Positions 33,102-43,851 of a stretch of 64,000 bases of DNA are shown in pieces. Origin of the DNA: CAWAHD01 sp963781785 (lineage in GTDB: Bacteria > Planctomycetota > Planctomycetia > Isosphaerales > Isosphaeraceae); the NCBI GenBank assembly GCA_963781785.1, contig CAWAHD010000002.1, positions 2,542,001 through 2,606,000 of the forward strand, given 5' to 3'. The notes under the pieces were generated by a model, which had not been told where the DNA came from, did not search any database, and worked only from the letters and a program-made list of their open reading frames with translations. The position numbers and the translations under genes were made by a program. Every line of letters starts with the position of its first letter. Position 1 is the first letter of the stretch.

Positions 33102-35546
33102 TCATTTATTCCGGAATAGCTCACTCTGCACGATTTCATGGACCAGAGACCGCAATCCATAATCCTTCGCGGCGATCTTCGCGACGATTGCCTCCACCAT
33201 CTGCCGGTCGGATGCCTGAGGCGCTCGGCCCGTGGCGTATGTGATCAGCTTCGTGGTCAAGGCTCTTGCGAGTCGCGGCTTGTCTCGCAAGAGGATCTGT
33301 TTGAGCTGGTCGACGTTCTCGAACCGCTCGCCGTCGGCCGTGACGCCCGTGGGATCTACTTTCTTGCCCTTTAAATACGGCATCCGCCGGCCGTTCTTCA
33401 CGACGTCTTCGCCGAGGCCGGTGGCGCGGTAATTGTCGCGCCAGCCGCCGATGCAGTCGAAGCTCTCCAGGGCGAATCCGGGTGGATCAATCTTGCGGTG
33501 GCACCCGGCACACGATTCGATCGAGCGGTGCTTGGCCAACTGCTCGCGAATCGTTTTCGCACCGCGGATGTCGGGGTCGATCGACGGCACGTTGTCGGGC
33601 GGAGGCGGAGGAGGCGTCCCCAGGATGCGATCCAGGACCCACGCCCCGCGCAATACCGGCGAGGTCGTCGTGCCGTTGGCCGTCACCTTGAGCACGCTGG
33701 CCATCGTCAAGAGTCCGCCCCGATGGCTCTCGGGCGGCAGCGTTTTCTTCTGGAACTCCCAGCCATCGACTCCGGCGATGCCGTAAAGCCTGGCCAGCCG
33801 GCCGTTCAACATCGTGAAATCGGAGGCAATGAAGTTGGTGAGACTCAGGTTGTTTTTGAGAACGTCTTCGAAGAACAACTCGGTCTCGCGGATCGCCGAG
33901 ACTTTCAGCAAGTGGTCAAATTCGGGGTACAAGATATGGCTGGGCTCGGTCGCGTCGATCTCGCGCAGCCCCAGCCACTGGCCGACAAAATTCTCGGTGA
34001 ATGCTGCCGCCTTGGCGCTCGCGAGCAATCGCTCGACTTGCTGAGAGAGGACGTCTGGCTGTGTCAGCTTCTGCCGTTCGGCGAGCGTGAAGAGTTCGTC
34101 GTCGGGCATCGTGCTCCAGAGAAAGTAAGACAGCCGGCAGGCCAGGGCAAAGTCGTCGAGCTTCCCCGGGCGCTTGCGCAGAAACAGGAACTCGGGCGAG
34201 ATCAGCACACCCTTCAGGGCAGCCTTGATCGCCGGCTCGAATGCGTAACCATCCGCCAGCTTGGCCTGGACAACCGCCACAAACGGCGCAACCTCGTCAG
34301 CCGTCACGGGCCGGCGAAACGCCCGGCGGGTGCAGTCCTTGAGGATTCGCTCGGCATCGACCAGCGGCTGATCCGAGACCACTTCCACGCGGTCTCCGTA
34401 GTAGTTATCCCGGAACGTCTTTTGCGCCAGGCCGCCGAAGATGCGGCGATGGCTTTCCGGCGGCCAAATCGGGTTCAGCGGCCCTTCGACGTCGATATAC
34501 TGGACCGCCAGGCCGGGTCCGTCCCATTTCTCGCCACCGACCTTGTGCACCGTGCTTGCGTTCACGAGCCCGTAGGGGAGGATCATGATGGTCGTCCGCG
34601 GCTCCATGTACCGCACAAACTCAACTACGGCCGGTTTGCCGGGCAAGGCGTCGAAATAGCCGATCAGTCCGCTCTTACCCGTCAGGCGCGTGCCGTTTGC
34701 CACCACTCGAAACGTGACGGGCTTGCCGGCACTTTGAAAGGCAGATGCCGATATGCGAAAACGATAGTTGCCTCCCTCAGACGGGTAAAACTCGGTCGGC
34801 CCGACGCTGTGCCATTCCGACGAGCAGAAGCACACCACCTCGCCGTCCTTGAGAAAGCGATACACGTTTTCGGTGGATCCGCGAACGGGGTATCCGTCCT
34901 TGAGGCTATGCCGCTTGGTGGTCTTTGACGGCGGTTTGGGACGATTCGCGATCGCCATGTTGAGCGCCGTGTCGGCCGCGTCGAGATACTTCTCCATCAA
35001 GAAGGATGACGTGTGATTCGCCGCGCCCGCGTTGTCGAATCCGTCGGCAGAGCTATCCTCGGGCAACTGCTCTTTCACGTTGATGGGAATGCCCAGCAGG
35101 TCGCGCACGGTGTTCTCGTACTCGACCCGATTGAGCCGGCGGAGGATCACCCTTCCTTGCGCGGCCCGTGCGGCTTGATCGGCGGCGGCCACGCGAGGGG
35201 CAAGCCAGCCGGTCAGGGCTTGAATCTCCTGTACCGGGGGACGCGGCTTTCCCTTGGGCGGCATTTCCCCCGCATTGAGACGCTCGATCACGGCGGTCCA
35301 GTGCGCGCGGGTGGCGTCGTCAGCAAAATCGGTCGTCAGGTTGTCGAGCCGGAGCTTGCCCTTGGGCTTGACCGCTCCGTGACAGAGGGCGCAATGGCGG
35401 ACCAGAAGCGGCCGGAACTGCTTGTCGAAATGATCCGAGTCAGCGGTGTGGTCGACACGCGGCGGCGACGCCATGACCGCCGCCATGTCACGCAGCGTCA
35501 AACCGACTGAGGCCCACAAGCCGACCCACACGCACCACCGGACCAT
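33102..35546 (-). CDS. DUF1592-family planctomycete cytochrome C-domain protein
   Basis: About 814 residues from ATG 35546, where GGAGAG lies 5 nt upstream (an ATG at 35612 has no ribosome binding site). A signal peptide is followed by a c-type haem motif CALCH in the PSCyt1-like domain. Then come the DUF1587 region (LRRLNRVEYENTVRDLLGIP), DUF1595/DUF1592 (RRAFRRPVTADEV, CRLSYFLWSTMPDDELF), DUF1588 (RGAWVLDRILGTPPPPPPDN, CAGCHRKIDPPGFALESFDC with a second CxxCH) and DUF1585 near the end. Exported, probably anchored outside the cytoplasmic membrane, with a presumed redox or polysaccharide-handling role. Forms an operon with DUF1552 (stop and downstream start overlap or touch). Confidence 0.9.
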   Translation of the reverse strand: MVRWCVWVGLWASVGLTLRDMAAVMASPPRVDHTADSDHFDKQFRPLLVRHCALCHGAVKPKGKLRLDNLTTDFADDATRAHWTAVIERLNAGEMPPKGKPRPPVQEIQALTGWLAPRVAAADQAARAAQGRVILRRLNRVEYENTVRDLLGIPINVKEQLPEDSSADGFDNAGAANHTSSFLMEKYLDAADTALNMAIANRPKPPSKTTKRHSLKDGYPVRGSTENVYRFLKDGEVVCFCSSEWHSVGPTEFYPSEGGNYRFRISASAFQSAGKPVTFRVVANGTRLTGKSGLIGYFDALPGKPAVVEFVRYMEPRTTIMILPYGLVNASTVHKVGGEKWDGPGLAVQYIDVEGPLNPIWPPESHRRIFGGLAQKTFRDNYYGDRVEVVSDQPLVDAERILKDCTRRAFRRPVTADEVAPFVAVVQAKLADGYAFEPAIKAALKGVLISPEFLFLRKRPGKLDDFALACRLSYFLWSTMPDDELFTLAERQKLTQPDVLSQQVERLLASAKAAAFTENFVGQWLGLREIDATEPSHILYPEFDHLLKVSAIRETELFFEDVLKNNLSLTNFIASDFTMLNGRLARLYGIAGVDGWEFQKKTLPPESHRGGLLTMASVLKVTANGTTTSPVLRGAWVLDRILGTPPPPPPDNVPSIDPDIRGAKTIREQLAKHRSIESCAGCHRKIDPPGFALESFDCIGGWRDNYRATGLGEDVVKNGRRMPYLKGKKVDPTGVTADGERFENVDQLKQILLRDKPRLARALTTKLITYATGRAPQASDRQMVEAIVAKIAAKDYGLRSLVHEIVQSELFRNK

Positions 35547-35910
35547 GAAATCTCTCCAGCCGCACCGACGTCCGATCGTTCGTACACCAGATTGCGGCAC
35601 TGGTGAGTTCATTGTCGGCTAGCCGGCTGCGTGCCGCAAGCAATTGTCCTCGCGATCGTGACCCTGGCGGCATCTACTCGGCCGGTTCAATCTTGGCCGG
35701 CAGGGTCGAGAGCACAGGAGAAGACGGCTGGCCAGACGTTAGCGGCGGCTGGCACTTTGCCCACGCAGGCCGACGGCGTAAGATGATGTGCGCGGTGAGA
35801 GGGGGCCGGGGCGTTCACGTAGGGCGGGCCGTCAGAGACTTCGCCTCGAAGGAGCGCATGCCACGACCCCGCGGGCCATCTTCTGACGATCGATTACGGA
35901 GGAAGGAAAC
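35547..35910. other. Divergent intergenic region
   Basis: About 360 bp between the DUF1592 gene (minus) and the alcohol dehydrogenase (plus). It should contain both promoters. No clear boxes, operators or coding remnants are seen. Confidence 0.3.
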
Positions 35911-36927
35911 ATGGCGATGATGCGTGTCGCGCAGATCCCCGCCCCAAAAGCCCCTTTCGAAATTGTTGAACGGCCAATCCCCGAGCCGGGTGCTGGCACG
36001 GTGCGGATCAAGGTGCACGCTTGCGGCGTCTGCCACAGCGATTCGCTCACGAAAGAGGGTGCTTTCCCCTGGATTCAGTACCCGAGGGTTCCCGGCCATG
36101 AAGTGTCTGGAGTGATCGATGCGGTCGGCCCCGGTGTTGCCGGATGGGAGCCGGGCCAGAAGGTGGGCGTGGGGTGGAACGGCGGCTATTGCGGGTACTG
36201 TGACCACTGCCGCCGTGGCGACTTCTTCGCCTGCGTGCGCGGCCAGGTCACCGGCGTCACATACGACGGCGGCTACGGGGAGTACCTGGTCGCACCCGCG
36301 AGCGCGGTCGCGCTCATGCCGCCGGAGCTGCCGTTTGTCGAAGCGGCCCCGCTCTTGTGTGCCGGCCTCACCACGTTCAACGCCCTGCGGAACAGCGGTG
36401 CCCGGCCGGGCGATGTCGTCGCAGTCCTCGGGCTCGGCGGCCTCGGCCACCTTGGCGTCCAGTACGCCGCGAAAATGGGCTTTCACACGGTCGGCATTGC
36501 TCGCGGGAATGACAAGGAGCCGCTCGCTCAAAAGCTGGGGGCGTCGATTTACATCGACAGCCAGGCGGAGGACCCCGCCGCGGCGCTCCTCAAACTCGGA
36601 GGAGCCAAGGTCATCCTGGCGACCGCGACCAGCGGCGAGGCGATGAGCGCCGTCCAGGGCGGACTGGCCGTCAACGGCACGCTGCTGATTGTCGGCGCAG
36701 CCGAGTCGATGCAAGTCTCTCCGTTGTCGCTGCTCATGGGGTGCCGCTCGGTCAAAGGCTGGTATTCCGGAACGTCGATCGACTCGCAGGACACGCTCGC
36801 CTTCAGCGTGCGGGCCGGGGTGCGGTCGATGAACGAGGTCTATCCGCTCGAACGGGTCTCGGAGGCATACGACCGCATGATGAGCGGCAAGGCACGATTT
36901 CGAGTCGTGCTGGCGATCCGGGAATAG
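35911..36927 (+). CDS. Zinc-dependent alcohol dehydrogenase
   Basis: A 338-residue medium-chain dehydrogenase. Catalytic zinc ligands are in CGVCHSDS and VPGHEVSG, with the third Cys in PLLCAGLTT. The structural zinc set is CGYCDHCRRGDFFAC. The NAD(P)-binding loop is GLGGLGHLG. It oxidises alcohols or reduces aldehydes in the cytoplasm; its sequence is closest in style to the AdhA/YahK-like group. GGAGGAAGGAAAC precedes the ATG. Monocistronic. Confidence 0.93.
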   Translation: MAMMRVAQIPAPKAPFEIVERPIPEPGAGTVRIKVHACGVCHSDSLTKEGAFPWIQYPRVPGHEVSGVIDAVGPGVAGWEPGQKVGVGWNGGYCGYCDHCRRGDFFACVRGQVTGVTYDGGYGEYLVAPASAVALMPPELPFVEAAPLLCAGLTTFNALRNSGARPGDVVAVLGLGGLGHLGVQYAAKMGFHTVGIARGNDKEPLAQKLGASIYIDSQAEDPAAALLKLGGAKVILATATSGEAMSAVQGGLAVNGTLLIVGAAESMQVSPLSLLMGCRSVKGWYSGTSIDSQDTLAFSVRAGVRSMNEVYPLERVSEAYDRMMSGKARFRVVLAIRE

Positions 36928-37094
36928 CTCGTGCGGTATCGAAATCTCCGAGCCAGGGGCCTTAGGTAAAATGGTCGCCGGCAGCGCAATCCGGGGCCTC
37001 TCGCTCGAGACGTCGTTAGCCGTGTCACCGGTCGCACGGCCTCCCTGAATGATTCAAGATCGATTTCGCGGTAAACGTGGCAGGCTGTCGGTCG

Positions 37095-38108
37095 TTAACC
37101 CTTCCTGGCTGCCGGCTGGCGGAACCGCCGCTCCACCTCGTCCTTCGGGTCGCTGGATACCGGGCCATCCCGCCACAGCCACCGCATCATCTCCGGAAGG
37201 ATCGCCCCGCCGAATTTCTGACCGTGATTGTTCATCCCCCATGAGTAGTTCACGTCGTAACCCTTCTGCGTGAGGGCCTTCATCAGCCGCACGTTCTGGT
37301 AGAACCAGTCGCGCGTCTGGTCGTACCGGCCGTTGCGCAGGCCGCGGTTATCGTTCCTTCCGTCGCACAGGTAGACGCGAATCGGCTTCTTCTCGGCCGC
37401 AAGCACCTTCTCGGGGTAGACGTGCCCGCCCCGCAGATTGACGAAGCTGCCGACGTTGCTCAAGACCTTGCGGAAGTGGTCGGGCCGCTGCCAGGCGACC
37501 GTGAACGCCGCGATCGCCCCCGAGCTCGAGCCACCGATCCCGCGCATTTCCGGGTCCTTCGAGATGTTGTAATCCTTCGCCAGCGCCGGCATCAGCTCCT
37601 CGGTGATCACCCGGGCATACCGGTCGTCGAGCGAGTTGTACTCGGTCGGCCGGTTCGTGTCCCGGTCGCCCCAGTTCCGCAGCGTGGGCTCGGGCTGGTC
37701 GGGCCGGCGGCCTGGGTTGATGAACACGCCGATCATGACCGGGATCTCGCGCCGGTAGATCAGGTTGTCCATCACGTTCTGCGCCCGCATGTCGCCCTTC
37801 TCGTCCTTGAATGCCTGGCCGTCCTGGAAGACCATCAGGGCCGCCGGGACGGCGCGGTCGTACTGAGCGGGAACGTAGACCCAGTACGTGTGCTGCGTGC
37901 CAGGATACACCTGGCTGGGGAGCGTGTACGGCCCGCGGATCTCTCCTTTCGGGACGCCGTCGTGCGGCAGGGAGTCCGGCCCGAGCCGGTACTGGGAATC
38001 GGGGCTCGGCGACTTCACGGAAGGTTGTTGTGCGATCGCCTGAGAAAGGGCCGCGATCGCCAGGCCCGCGAATGATAGACCAACGGCGTAGATGATTGCT
38101 TTTTTCAT
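37095..38108 (-). CDS. Secreted esterase (Fes/D-like alpha/beta hydrolase)
   Basis: A 337-residue protein with a signal peptide (MKKAIIYAVGLSFAGLAIAA, cleavage near AIAQ-Q). The core is a putative-esterase/enterochelin-esterase-like hydrolase: YWVYVPAQYDRAVPAALMVF, nucleophile elbow GGSSSGAIAAF, and a His in the final SWGMNNHGQKFGG segment. Probably a periplasmic or secreted carboxylesterase. A related hydrolase domain sits in the larger protein at 45684-48020. The ATG at 38108 begins the signal peptide; the longer open frame upstream is not coding. Confidence 0.85.
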   Translation of the reverse strand: MKKAIIYAVGLSFAGLAIAALSQAIAQQPSVKSPSPDSQYRLGPDSLPHDGVPKGEIRGPYTLPSQVYPGTQHTYWVYVPAQYDRAVPAALMVFQDGQAFKDEKGDMRAQNVMDNLIYRREIPVMIGVFINPGRRPDQPEPTLRNWGDRDTNRPTEYNSLDDRYARVITEELMPALAKDYNISKDPEMRGIGGSSSGAIAAFTVAWQRPDHFRKVLSNVGSFVNLRGGHVYPEKVLAAEKKPIRVYLCDGRNDNRGLRNGRYDQTRDWFYQNVRLMKALTQKGYDVNYSWGMNNHGQKFGGAILPEMMRWLWRDGPVSSDPKDEVERRFRQPAARKG

Positions 38109-38432
38109 CAGACAACTCCCCGGCGGGCCGGCTTTTTGATCCAAGTGCGCGCGACGCGCTGGCGGATCGCGGCCGGTCAAGATTGCGGTCGCGAAACGAG
38201 TGCCATCTGGCCAGGATATGCGATCGGCCGGGCCGACGCCATGCGTGGGTCGCAGGAGTCGGTGTCCGACCGGCCGATTGAACCTCTCGACGCGATTCGA
38301 TCGACGGACGGCGGCTCCGACGACTGCACGCAAGTCGTACGAAACCAGGTGTGTGCCCGCTCACCATCTGCCGTTGCTCGACCAGAACTTTCGATGACCA
38401 CAGATGGTGCACAAATCGCAGGCCAGCGTGAT
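38109..38432. other. Intergenic region between ABC-DUF1854 and esterase genes
   Basis: About 320 bp on the minus strand between the ABC fusion stop and the esterase start. It is crossed by a long open frame that continues out of phase from the ABC gene, but I see no protein similarity. It should carry the esterase promoter. Confidence 0.35.
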
Positions 38433-41253
38433 CTACCAGTACACGTACCGCTGCCAGTAACTCCCGCTCGCGCTTTGGTAGCTCATCCACGTCGGGCACG
38501 AGGAACCGATTATCCTCCATGTCCAGCAATACCTTTCCCCTGGAGCCAAAGTCCTGCGTGTGACTTTGGTTCCCGCGCATGGTGAATTGCGCCCTACCCT
38601 GATCGGTTCTCACACCGAATCGCAGATATCCGTACTCCTGACGGATGTCTTCGATTGCAGTGATCCGGCGCAGAAGGTAGCGGCGTGCGAGTGCGGCCCG
38701 CAACAGCTCCTGGCTATTTCCCGGCCAGCGCTCAAGGTGCCGCACCACTCCCAGCTCAAGCTCTTTCCCGTCCCGGTCCGAGATCCGGAGGCTGATGAAG
38801 TCGTCCGGGTTGGTGGCGGGGAAACAGCGGACCGCAAAGACTCCGCGGTGAACCGCCCCATCGGGCATGACGATTTCGAGGGATTGGTACGGACCTTGAC
38901 GGAGCTCAATCTCGCCGGGCTCGAACCAGCGGGGGGCAAAGTCGGCACGGACGTGATCGTCACCCGTGGATGACTGGCTCTCGACTTCGTCACCGAAGGC
39001 GTCGGCCGGGCCGTTCAGAAGGCCCTCGAACCGCGCATCGCGGGCAATCTGCGATTGAATCTTCACCAGCCGGGCGTATTTGCCGTCGAGCTTCAAGAGC
39101 TCGTGGTGCGTGCCTTGTTCGACGAGTCGGCCCTGGTCGAAAACCAGGATGCGGTTCGAGTCGCGCAGAGTGCTCAGACGGTGGGCGATCGCCAGCGTCG
39201 TGCGGCCGCGAGTGAGAACGTGGAGCGCTTCCTGGATCGCCTTCTCCGACTCGGTGTCGACGCTGCTCGTGGCTTCGTCGAGTATCAAGACCTTGGGATC
39301 GTAGAGCAAGGCACGCGCGATCGAGATCCGCTGCCGCTCGCCCCCGGAAAGGCCTGCTCCACGCTCGCCCAGCCACGTATCGTATCCGAGCGGCGCGCGA
39401 AGGACGAAGTCGTGTGCCAGGGCCGCACGCGCGGCGGTGATCGCATCGGCCAGGCCGGCGTCGGGCCTGCCGTAAACCAGGTTGTCGTAGATCGTGCCGC
39501 GAAACAAGAACGGCTCTTGGAGCACGACGCCCACATTCCGGCGGAGGTCGCTCTTGGACAGCTCACGGATGTCGACTCCATCGAGCAGTACCCGTCCGGA
39601 GTCGACATCATAGAAGCGGCTGATCAGGTTCACGAGTGTCGTCTTGCCGCTGCCGCTGTGACCGACAATACCGATCTTTTCGCCCGGCCGGATGACGAAG
39701 TTGACCTCCTTGAGTACCGGTCGATGCCGCTCGTAGCCAAAAGAAACATTGTCGAATCGGATCTCGCCGCCAGCGTGTGGCAAGGACTCGGGCCGCGCCG
39801 GGTCGTTCGTGTCGGTCGGCGCATCCAGCAACTCGAAGACGCGCTGACATCCGGTCAGGAAGCTGGTCAGCCAGGTCGTCAACTGAGAGAGAGTGGAAAG
39901 GGGAGCGTAAAACATGGCGAGATAGGCGAGAAACGCCATCAGCGAGCCCAAGGTCATCGTGCCCGCCAGCACATCGCGGCCTCCGACGTACCAGACGATC
40001 AAGCCCCCGAGACTAAAGATCAGAGCCATGATGGCCGTGAACGCAGTGGTGGCTTTTTCGACAGTGATGCGCGACCCCCGCAAGTGTTCGCTCGAACGGT
40101 GAAAGCGGTCGAACTCTCGCGATTCCTGGGCAAAGGCCTTGACCACCCGGACGCCCGCCAGCATGCCCGACAAGGTGCCCGCCTGTTTGCTGGTGGAATC
40201 CCAGTAGCGATAATATTTGGGATAGATGCGCCGCCAGAAGAAGAGACTGCCACCGATGACGAGCGGGGTGGGAATGAGGGTATAGAGAGCCAGCTTGGGG
40301 TTAAGGCTGAAAAGCATGACCCCCACCGCGATCACCTGAACGACTTGAAGCAGGAAGCCCCCGGTAATCTGCTGCAATAACGAGTGCAGGACCTCGCTGT
40401 CGTGGGCGACGCGGCTGACGAGTGGACCGACCTGGTGGCGGTCGTGGTAGCCGACCGAAAGCGCGTGCAGCTTCCGTACCAGTTGCGAGCGCAGCTCGAA
40501 TGTGAGCTCGACGCCGACCTTGTTCGCCAGCAACCCCTTGACCCAGTTGACGATGCTGAGCAGCCCGCGGGTCGCTGCAAGTGCCAGGACGACAAATAAA
40601 AGCGCGGCCACCAGCGAGGGTGCGCTGGGCGTCGCATCACCTTGGGACAGGATCCCGTCGACGAGATACTGCTGAAGCTTCGGCGGCGCAAGCTCCATCG
40701 CCACGCCGATAAGCATCATGAAGCACATCGCGAGAGCCGTGGGCCACTGCGGCTTGAGGAGCGTCCAGAGCCGGCCCGTGATCGCCTTCCTGGGCAGGCA
40801 GCGCGGACATGAATCGCCGCTCGCCGCCAGACGCAGACCGCAGCGCGAGCAATGGATCCTGTCCTGCTCTTCGTCCGGGTGCACGATGACCTCGCCAGAC
40901 TTCCGCAAGTCCTCCAGCTTGTCGGCCAGCAAGCGGAACCGCGCCGCCAGCGTATTCGAGTACCGCGCGAGATCGACCCAAGCGTCGTCCACATAGGCTT
41001 GGAGAAACCCCGACCCAATTGCGCCTTGGGCGCGGAACTTCTCCACGCGAGTCAGCGGCAAGTGGTTGACCAGTCGCGGCTTGGAGCCGTCGGCGACGAC
41101 GGCCAGGTTGTCGCGCGTGACGACGATCCTGTGTCCGGTCTGATCACCGGCCAAGGACATGTCGCTGGACGTCGACAAGAGGACAGGGACTCCATTGAGC
41201 TGCTGGTTTTCGAGCAACTCCTTGACATCAAACGGAACGGGTTCCTGGATCAT
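38433..41253 (-). CDS. ABC exporter fused to a DUF1854 domain, 3' frameshift
   Basis: About 939 residues from ATG 41253. The N-terminal domain of about 130 residues precedes a zinc ribbon (CSRCGLRLAASGDSCPRC). Six transmembrane helices of a type-IV exporter follow. The nucleotide-binding domain has Walker A GHSGSGKTT (near 533), LSGGERQ (near 636), ILDEATSSVD and AHRLST. A C-terminal DUF1854 domain begins near 780 (GVFAVRCFPATNPDDFISLR, IRQEYGYLRFGVRT). One extra base at 38454-38455 disrupts the last six codons; corrected, it ends LLQRYVYW, the usual DUF1854 end. ABC and DUF1854 pairs have been linked to cyanophycin-metabolism loci by name, but no cyanophycin gene is nearby. Confidence 0.85.
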
Positions 41254-41551
41254 CGTGGTCGATGGACCCTCCTGAGGGACCAAACGAAGGGCGACGGTCT
41301 CTGTGGCCGCTGGCAAGCCCTATTCCCGGCCTCCCACGGCCGCGATTGCTCGGAGCGCGACGGCAGACCTCGAAGCATCCGCGTACCTATCACTCTAAAT
41401 GGCGGGTCAAGGGGTCCAGACGCGATTTTTTGGCCGCCCCGGCGACCGTTACTCTCGACCTGTTCGAGCCGGGAGACTCGCCTTGTGACCAGCTCGTCCA
41501 AGGGACTATTCTGGATAGACTGCACCGATTCCACCGTGATGAGGACCAGCC
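41254..41551. other. Divergent intergenic region
   Basis: About 300 bp between the ABC-DUF1854 gene (minus) and the fusion protease (plus). AGGAGG on the minus strand lies about 14 nt before ATG 41253. No motif stands out as a promoter and there is no coding remnant. Confidence 0.3.
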
Positions 41552-43738
41552 ATGAAGCTGCGTCGCTCGCCTCGCGTTTGCGATCTCCTTGCTCGTGACC
41601 GCCCCGAAGGGCGCGATAGCCCAGCAGTTTGCGGACCCGGAATTTGACGCGAAGGTTGATCGGCCCGCGTATCCGGATCGACACCCCGTGGTGCTCCTCG
41701 ACGAGGCCCACAATAACTTCCACACCGCCGACGGCCGGTACAAGCCGTTCGCCGACCTCCTCAGAAACGACGGCTACGACGTCAAGCCGAACAAGAACAA
41801 GTTCACCTCGGAGACCTTGAAGGATTGCGCGGTCCTGGTGATTGCCAACGCCCAGGGATGCCCTTGATGAGGAGCCCGGAGGCGGCGAATTCCGCGTTCG
41901 ACGACGCGGAGTGCAACGCGGTTCGCGACTGGGTGCAGGCAGGCGGATCCATCCTGCTGATCGCCGACCATCATCCTTGGGGTGCGTCGAACGACCGCCT
42001 GGCGTCCCGGCTCGGTGTGGAGATGGGGAAGAGCACGACGTTTGATCCCGTCAATTCCGAGACGGGATTACTTGCCCAGTTGAACTTTTCGCGGGTGAAC
42101 AGGCTGATTGGCGACCACCCGATCCTCATGGGCCGGGACGGCTCCGAGCGAATCGATCGGGTCCTCACCTTTGCCGGACAATCGCTCAAGGGACCTCGCG
42201 GGTCGGTTGCGCTGCTCAAGCTTGGATCGTCAGCCGTCGACCAGCCACGTCCGGCGGTTCCGGGTCGCAATGGTTCGGCCTCGGGCCGTGCGCAGGGGCT
42301 GGCATTCTCCTCGGGGCGGGGCAAGGTCGTCGTGCTTGGAGAGGCCGGGATGCTCTCGGCGCAGGTCAACGGCCGCATGCGCGCTCCGATGGGGATGAAC
42401 GTGCCAGGGACGGATAACCGGCAGTTCGCTCTCAACATCATGCACTGGCTTTCGGGTGTGAAGTTCCCCGCGCAGCCGGCAGCGATCGCCGCCAAGGCGA
42501 GGGCAAGAGGCTCGGCCAGCAAGCGCGCGGTGGCCTCGGCCGCGCCGTCAGCCGGCGAATCGGCGGACACCACAAGATCGTGCGCGATGCCTGCCGCCAG
42601 TGCAGCGTCCGAAAGTCGCGCCGAGTCCGGCCGCCTGCTCTCCTCGGCCGAGATTGCCTCGGAATCCGAGCCGTCCATCGCGATGATCACCGGCGACGGC
42701 TCGGTCGGGACGGGATTCCTGATCCGACCAGGCATTATCGCCACGAATGCGCATGTGATTGACGGCGAATTCATCACGACCTTGCGCGTGCGGTTCCCCT
42801 CCGCCGAAAAGGCGCAGCAAGGTCCAATGCCCGCAGAGCTTCTCTATGAAGACACGAACCGTGATCTGGCGTTCCTTCGCTTGAAGTCGAAGCTGCCGCC
42901 GCTGCGCATTGCCCCGTCATATACGTTCCGGAAAGGCGAAGACGTCACCGTGATCGGCAACCCCGGCGCCGGCGGCGAACTGATTCTCGAGAACGCGATC
43001 AGCCGCGGACTCATGAGCACCAAGACGTCACTGGAGGGGCAGCGGTACTATCAGCTCTCGATCGCGGTCAACCCGGGGAATTCCGGCGGGCCCGTATTCA
43101 ACTCTCATGGCGCCGTCATCGGCGTCGTGACCCGCAAGAGTGCGGCACAGGAGGCACTCGCCTTCTGCATCCCCATCGAAGACCTGAATCTCGCGATCGA
43201 TAAGGTTGTCACGTTTCCCGACGACGCGATCGAGCGGCAGCAATCGCAGCATCGGCTGATTCTCGCCGTGAAAGGATTGGGCGGCAGCGGAGCGCTGTAC
43301 TGCACGGCGATCAGCAATCGACGCCAGTTCGCCTCTGGCGCGGCCAAAGGCAAACGGCAAATCAGCTTTTATGACGCGGCGATCGCCCACCTCGATCAGC
43401 AGACTTTCCCGAGGCTGCGAGCGGCAGTCGCCCGCGTCCGAGACGACCAGCTTGTTGCCGAGGCGGTTCGTAACACAATCGGTCAGCTCGCCGACAATCT
43501 CGAAAAGCTCAAAGCCGCATACGGGGCCGAGGTATCGGGCAAAACCGCAGACAGCCGGCTGCCCTCCATCAAGGGCACACACAAACGGCTCTTGATCGAA
43601 GTGTGCAAGGCGCTGAAACTCGATGTCCCAATAGAGGTTTTACTAGCGCTCGATGAGTCGTCGGAGAATGGCGCCAAGCCCGCGGTATCGAAAAACGGCT
43701 CGACGAAGCCCGGCACTCCCAAGGACAATAAAGAGTAA
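41552..43738 (+). CDS. Exported DUF4350-like/trypsin-like serine protease fusion, two frameshifts
   Basis: The reconstructed length is 728 residues. From ATG 41552 (GAGGA upstream) a signal peptide reads MKLRRS then LAFAISLLVTAPKGAIAQQ after removing one extra C at 41570-41571. The N-terminal half resembles GATase-like/DUF4350 domains (PVVLLDEAHNNFHTADGRYK, FADLLRNDGYDV, DWVQAGGSILLIADHHPWGA); a missing base near 41858 interrupts it. The C-terminal half is an HtrA-like protease: GTGFLIRPGIIATNAHVIDG (His near 400), NRDLAFLRLK (Asp near 437) and NPGNSGGPVF (Ser near 510). No PDZ domain is visible; a helical region of about 130 residues ends the protein. A secreted or periplasmic protease is inferred. 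Confidence 0.75.
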
Positions 43739-43851
43739 CAGCGTGTCGCAAGTGACACCCGATTCGCAAGCCGCTCTTGAGCATCACACCGCGGAGATCT
43801 TGGCGCCAAGACTCAGCTTTGAAATCCTCATGGCACCTACGGCGATGCCAA

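Noticed and set aside
37348..41316. A single 1322-codon open frame on the minus strand
   Set aside because: Its first 935 codons are the ABC-DUF1854 protein. After the frameshift at 38455 it runs through intergenic DNA and then out of frame across the esterase gene, so the C-terminal 390 codons are not coding.
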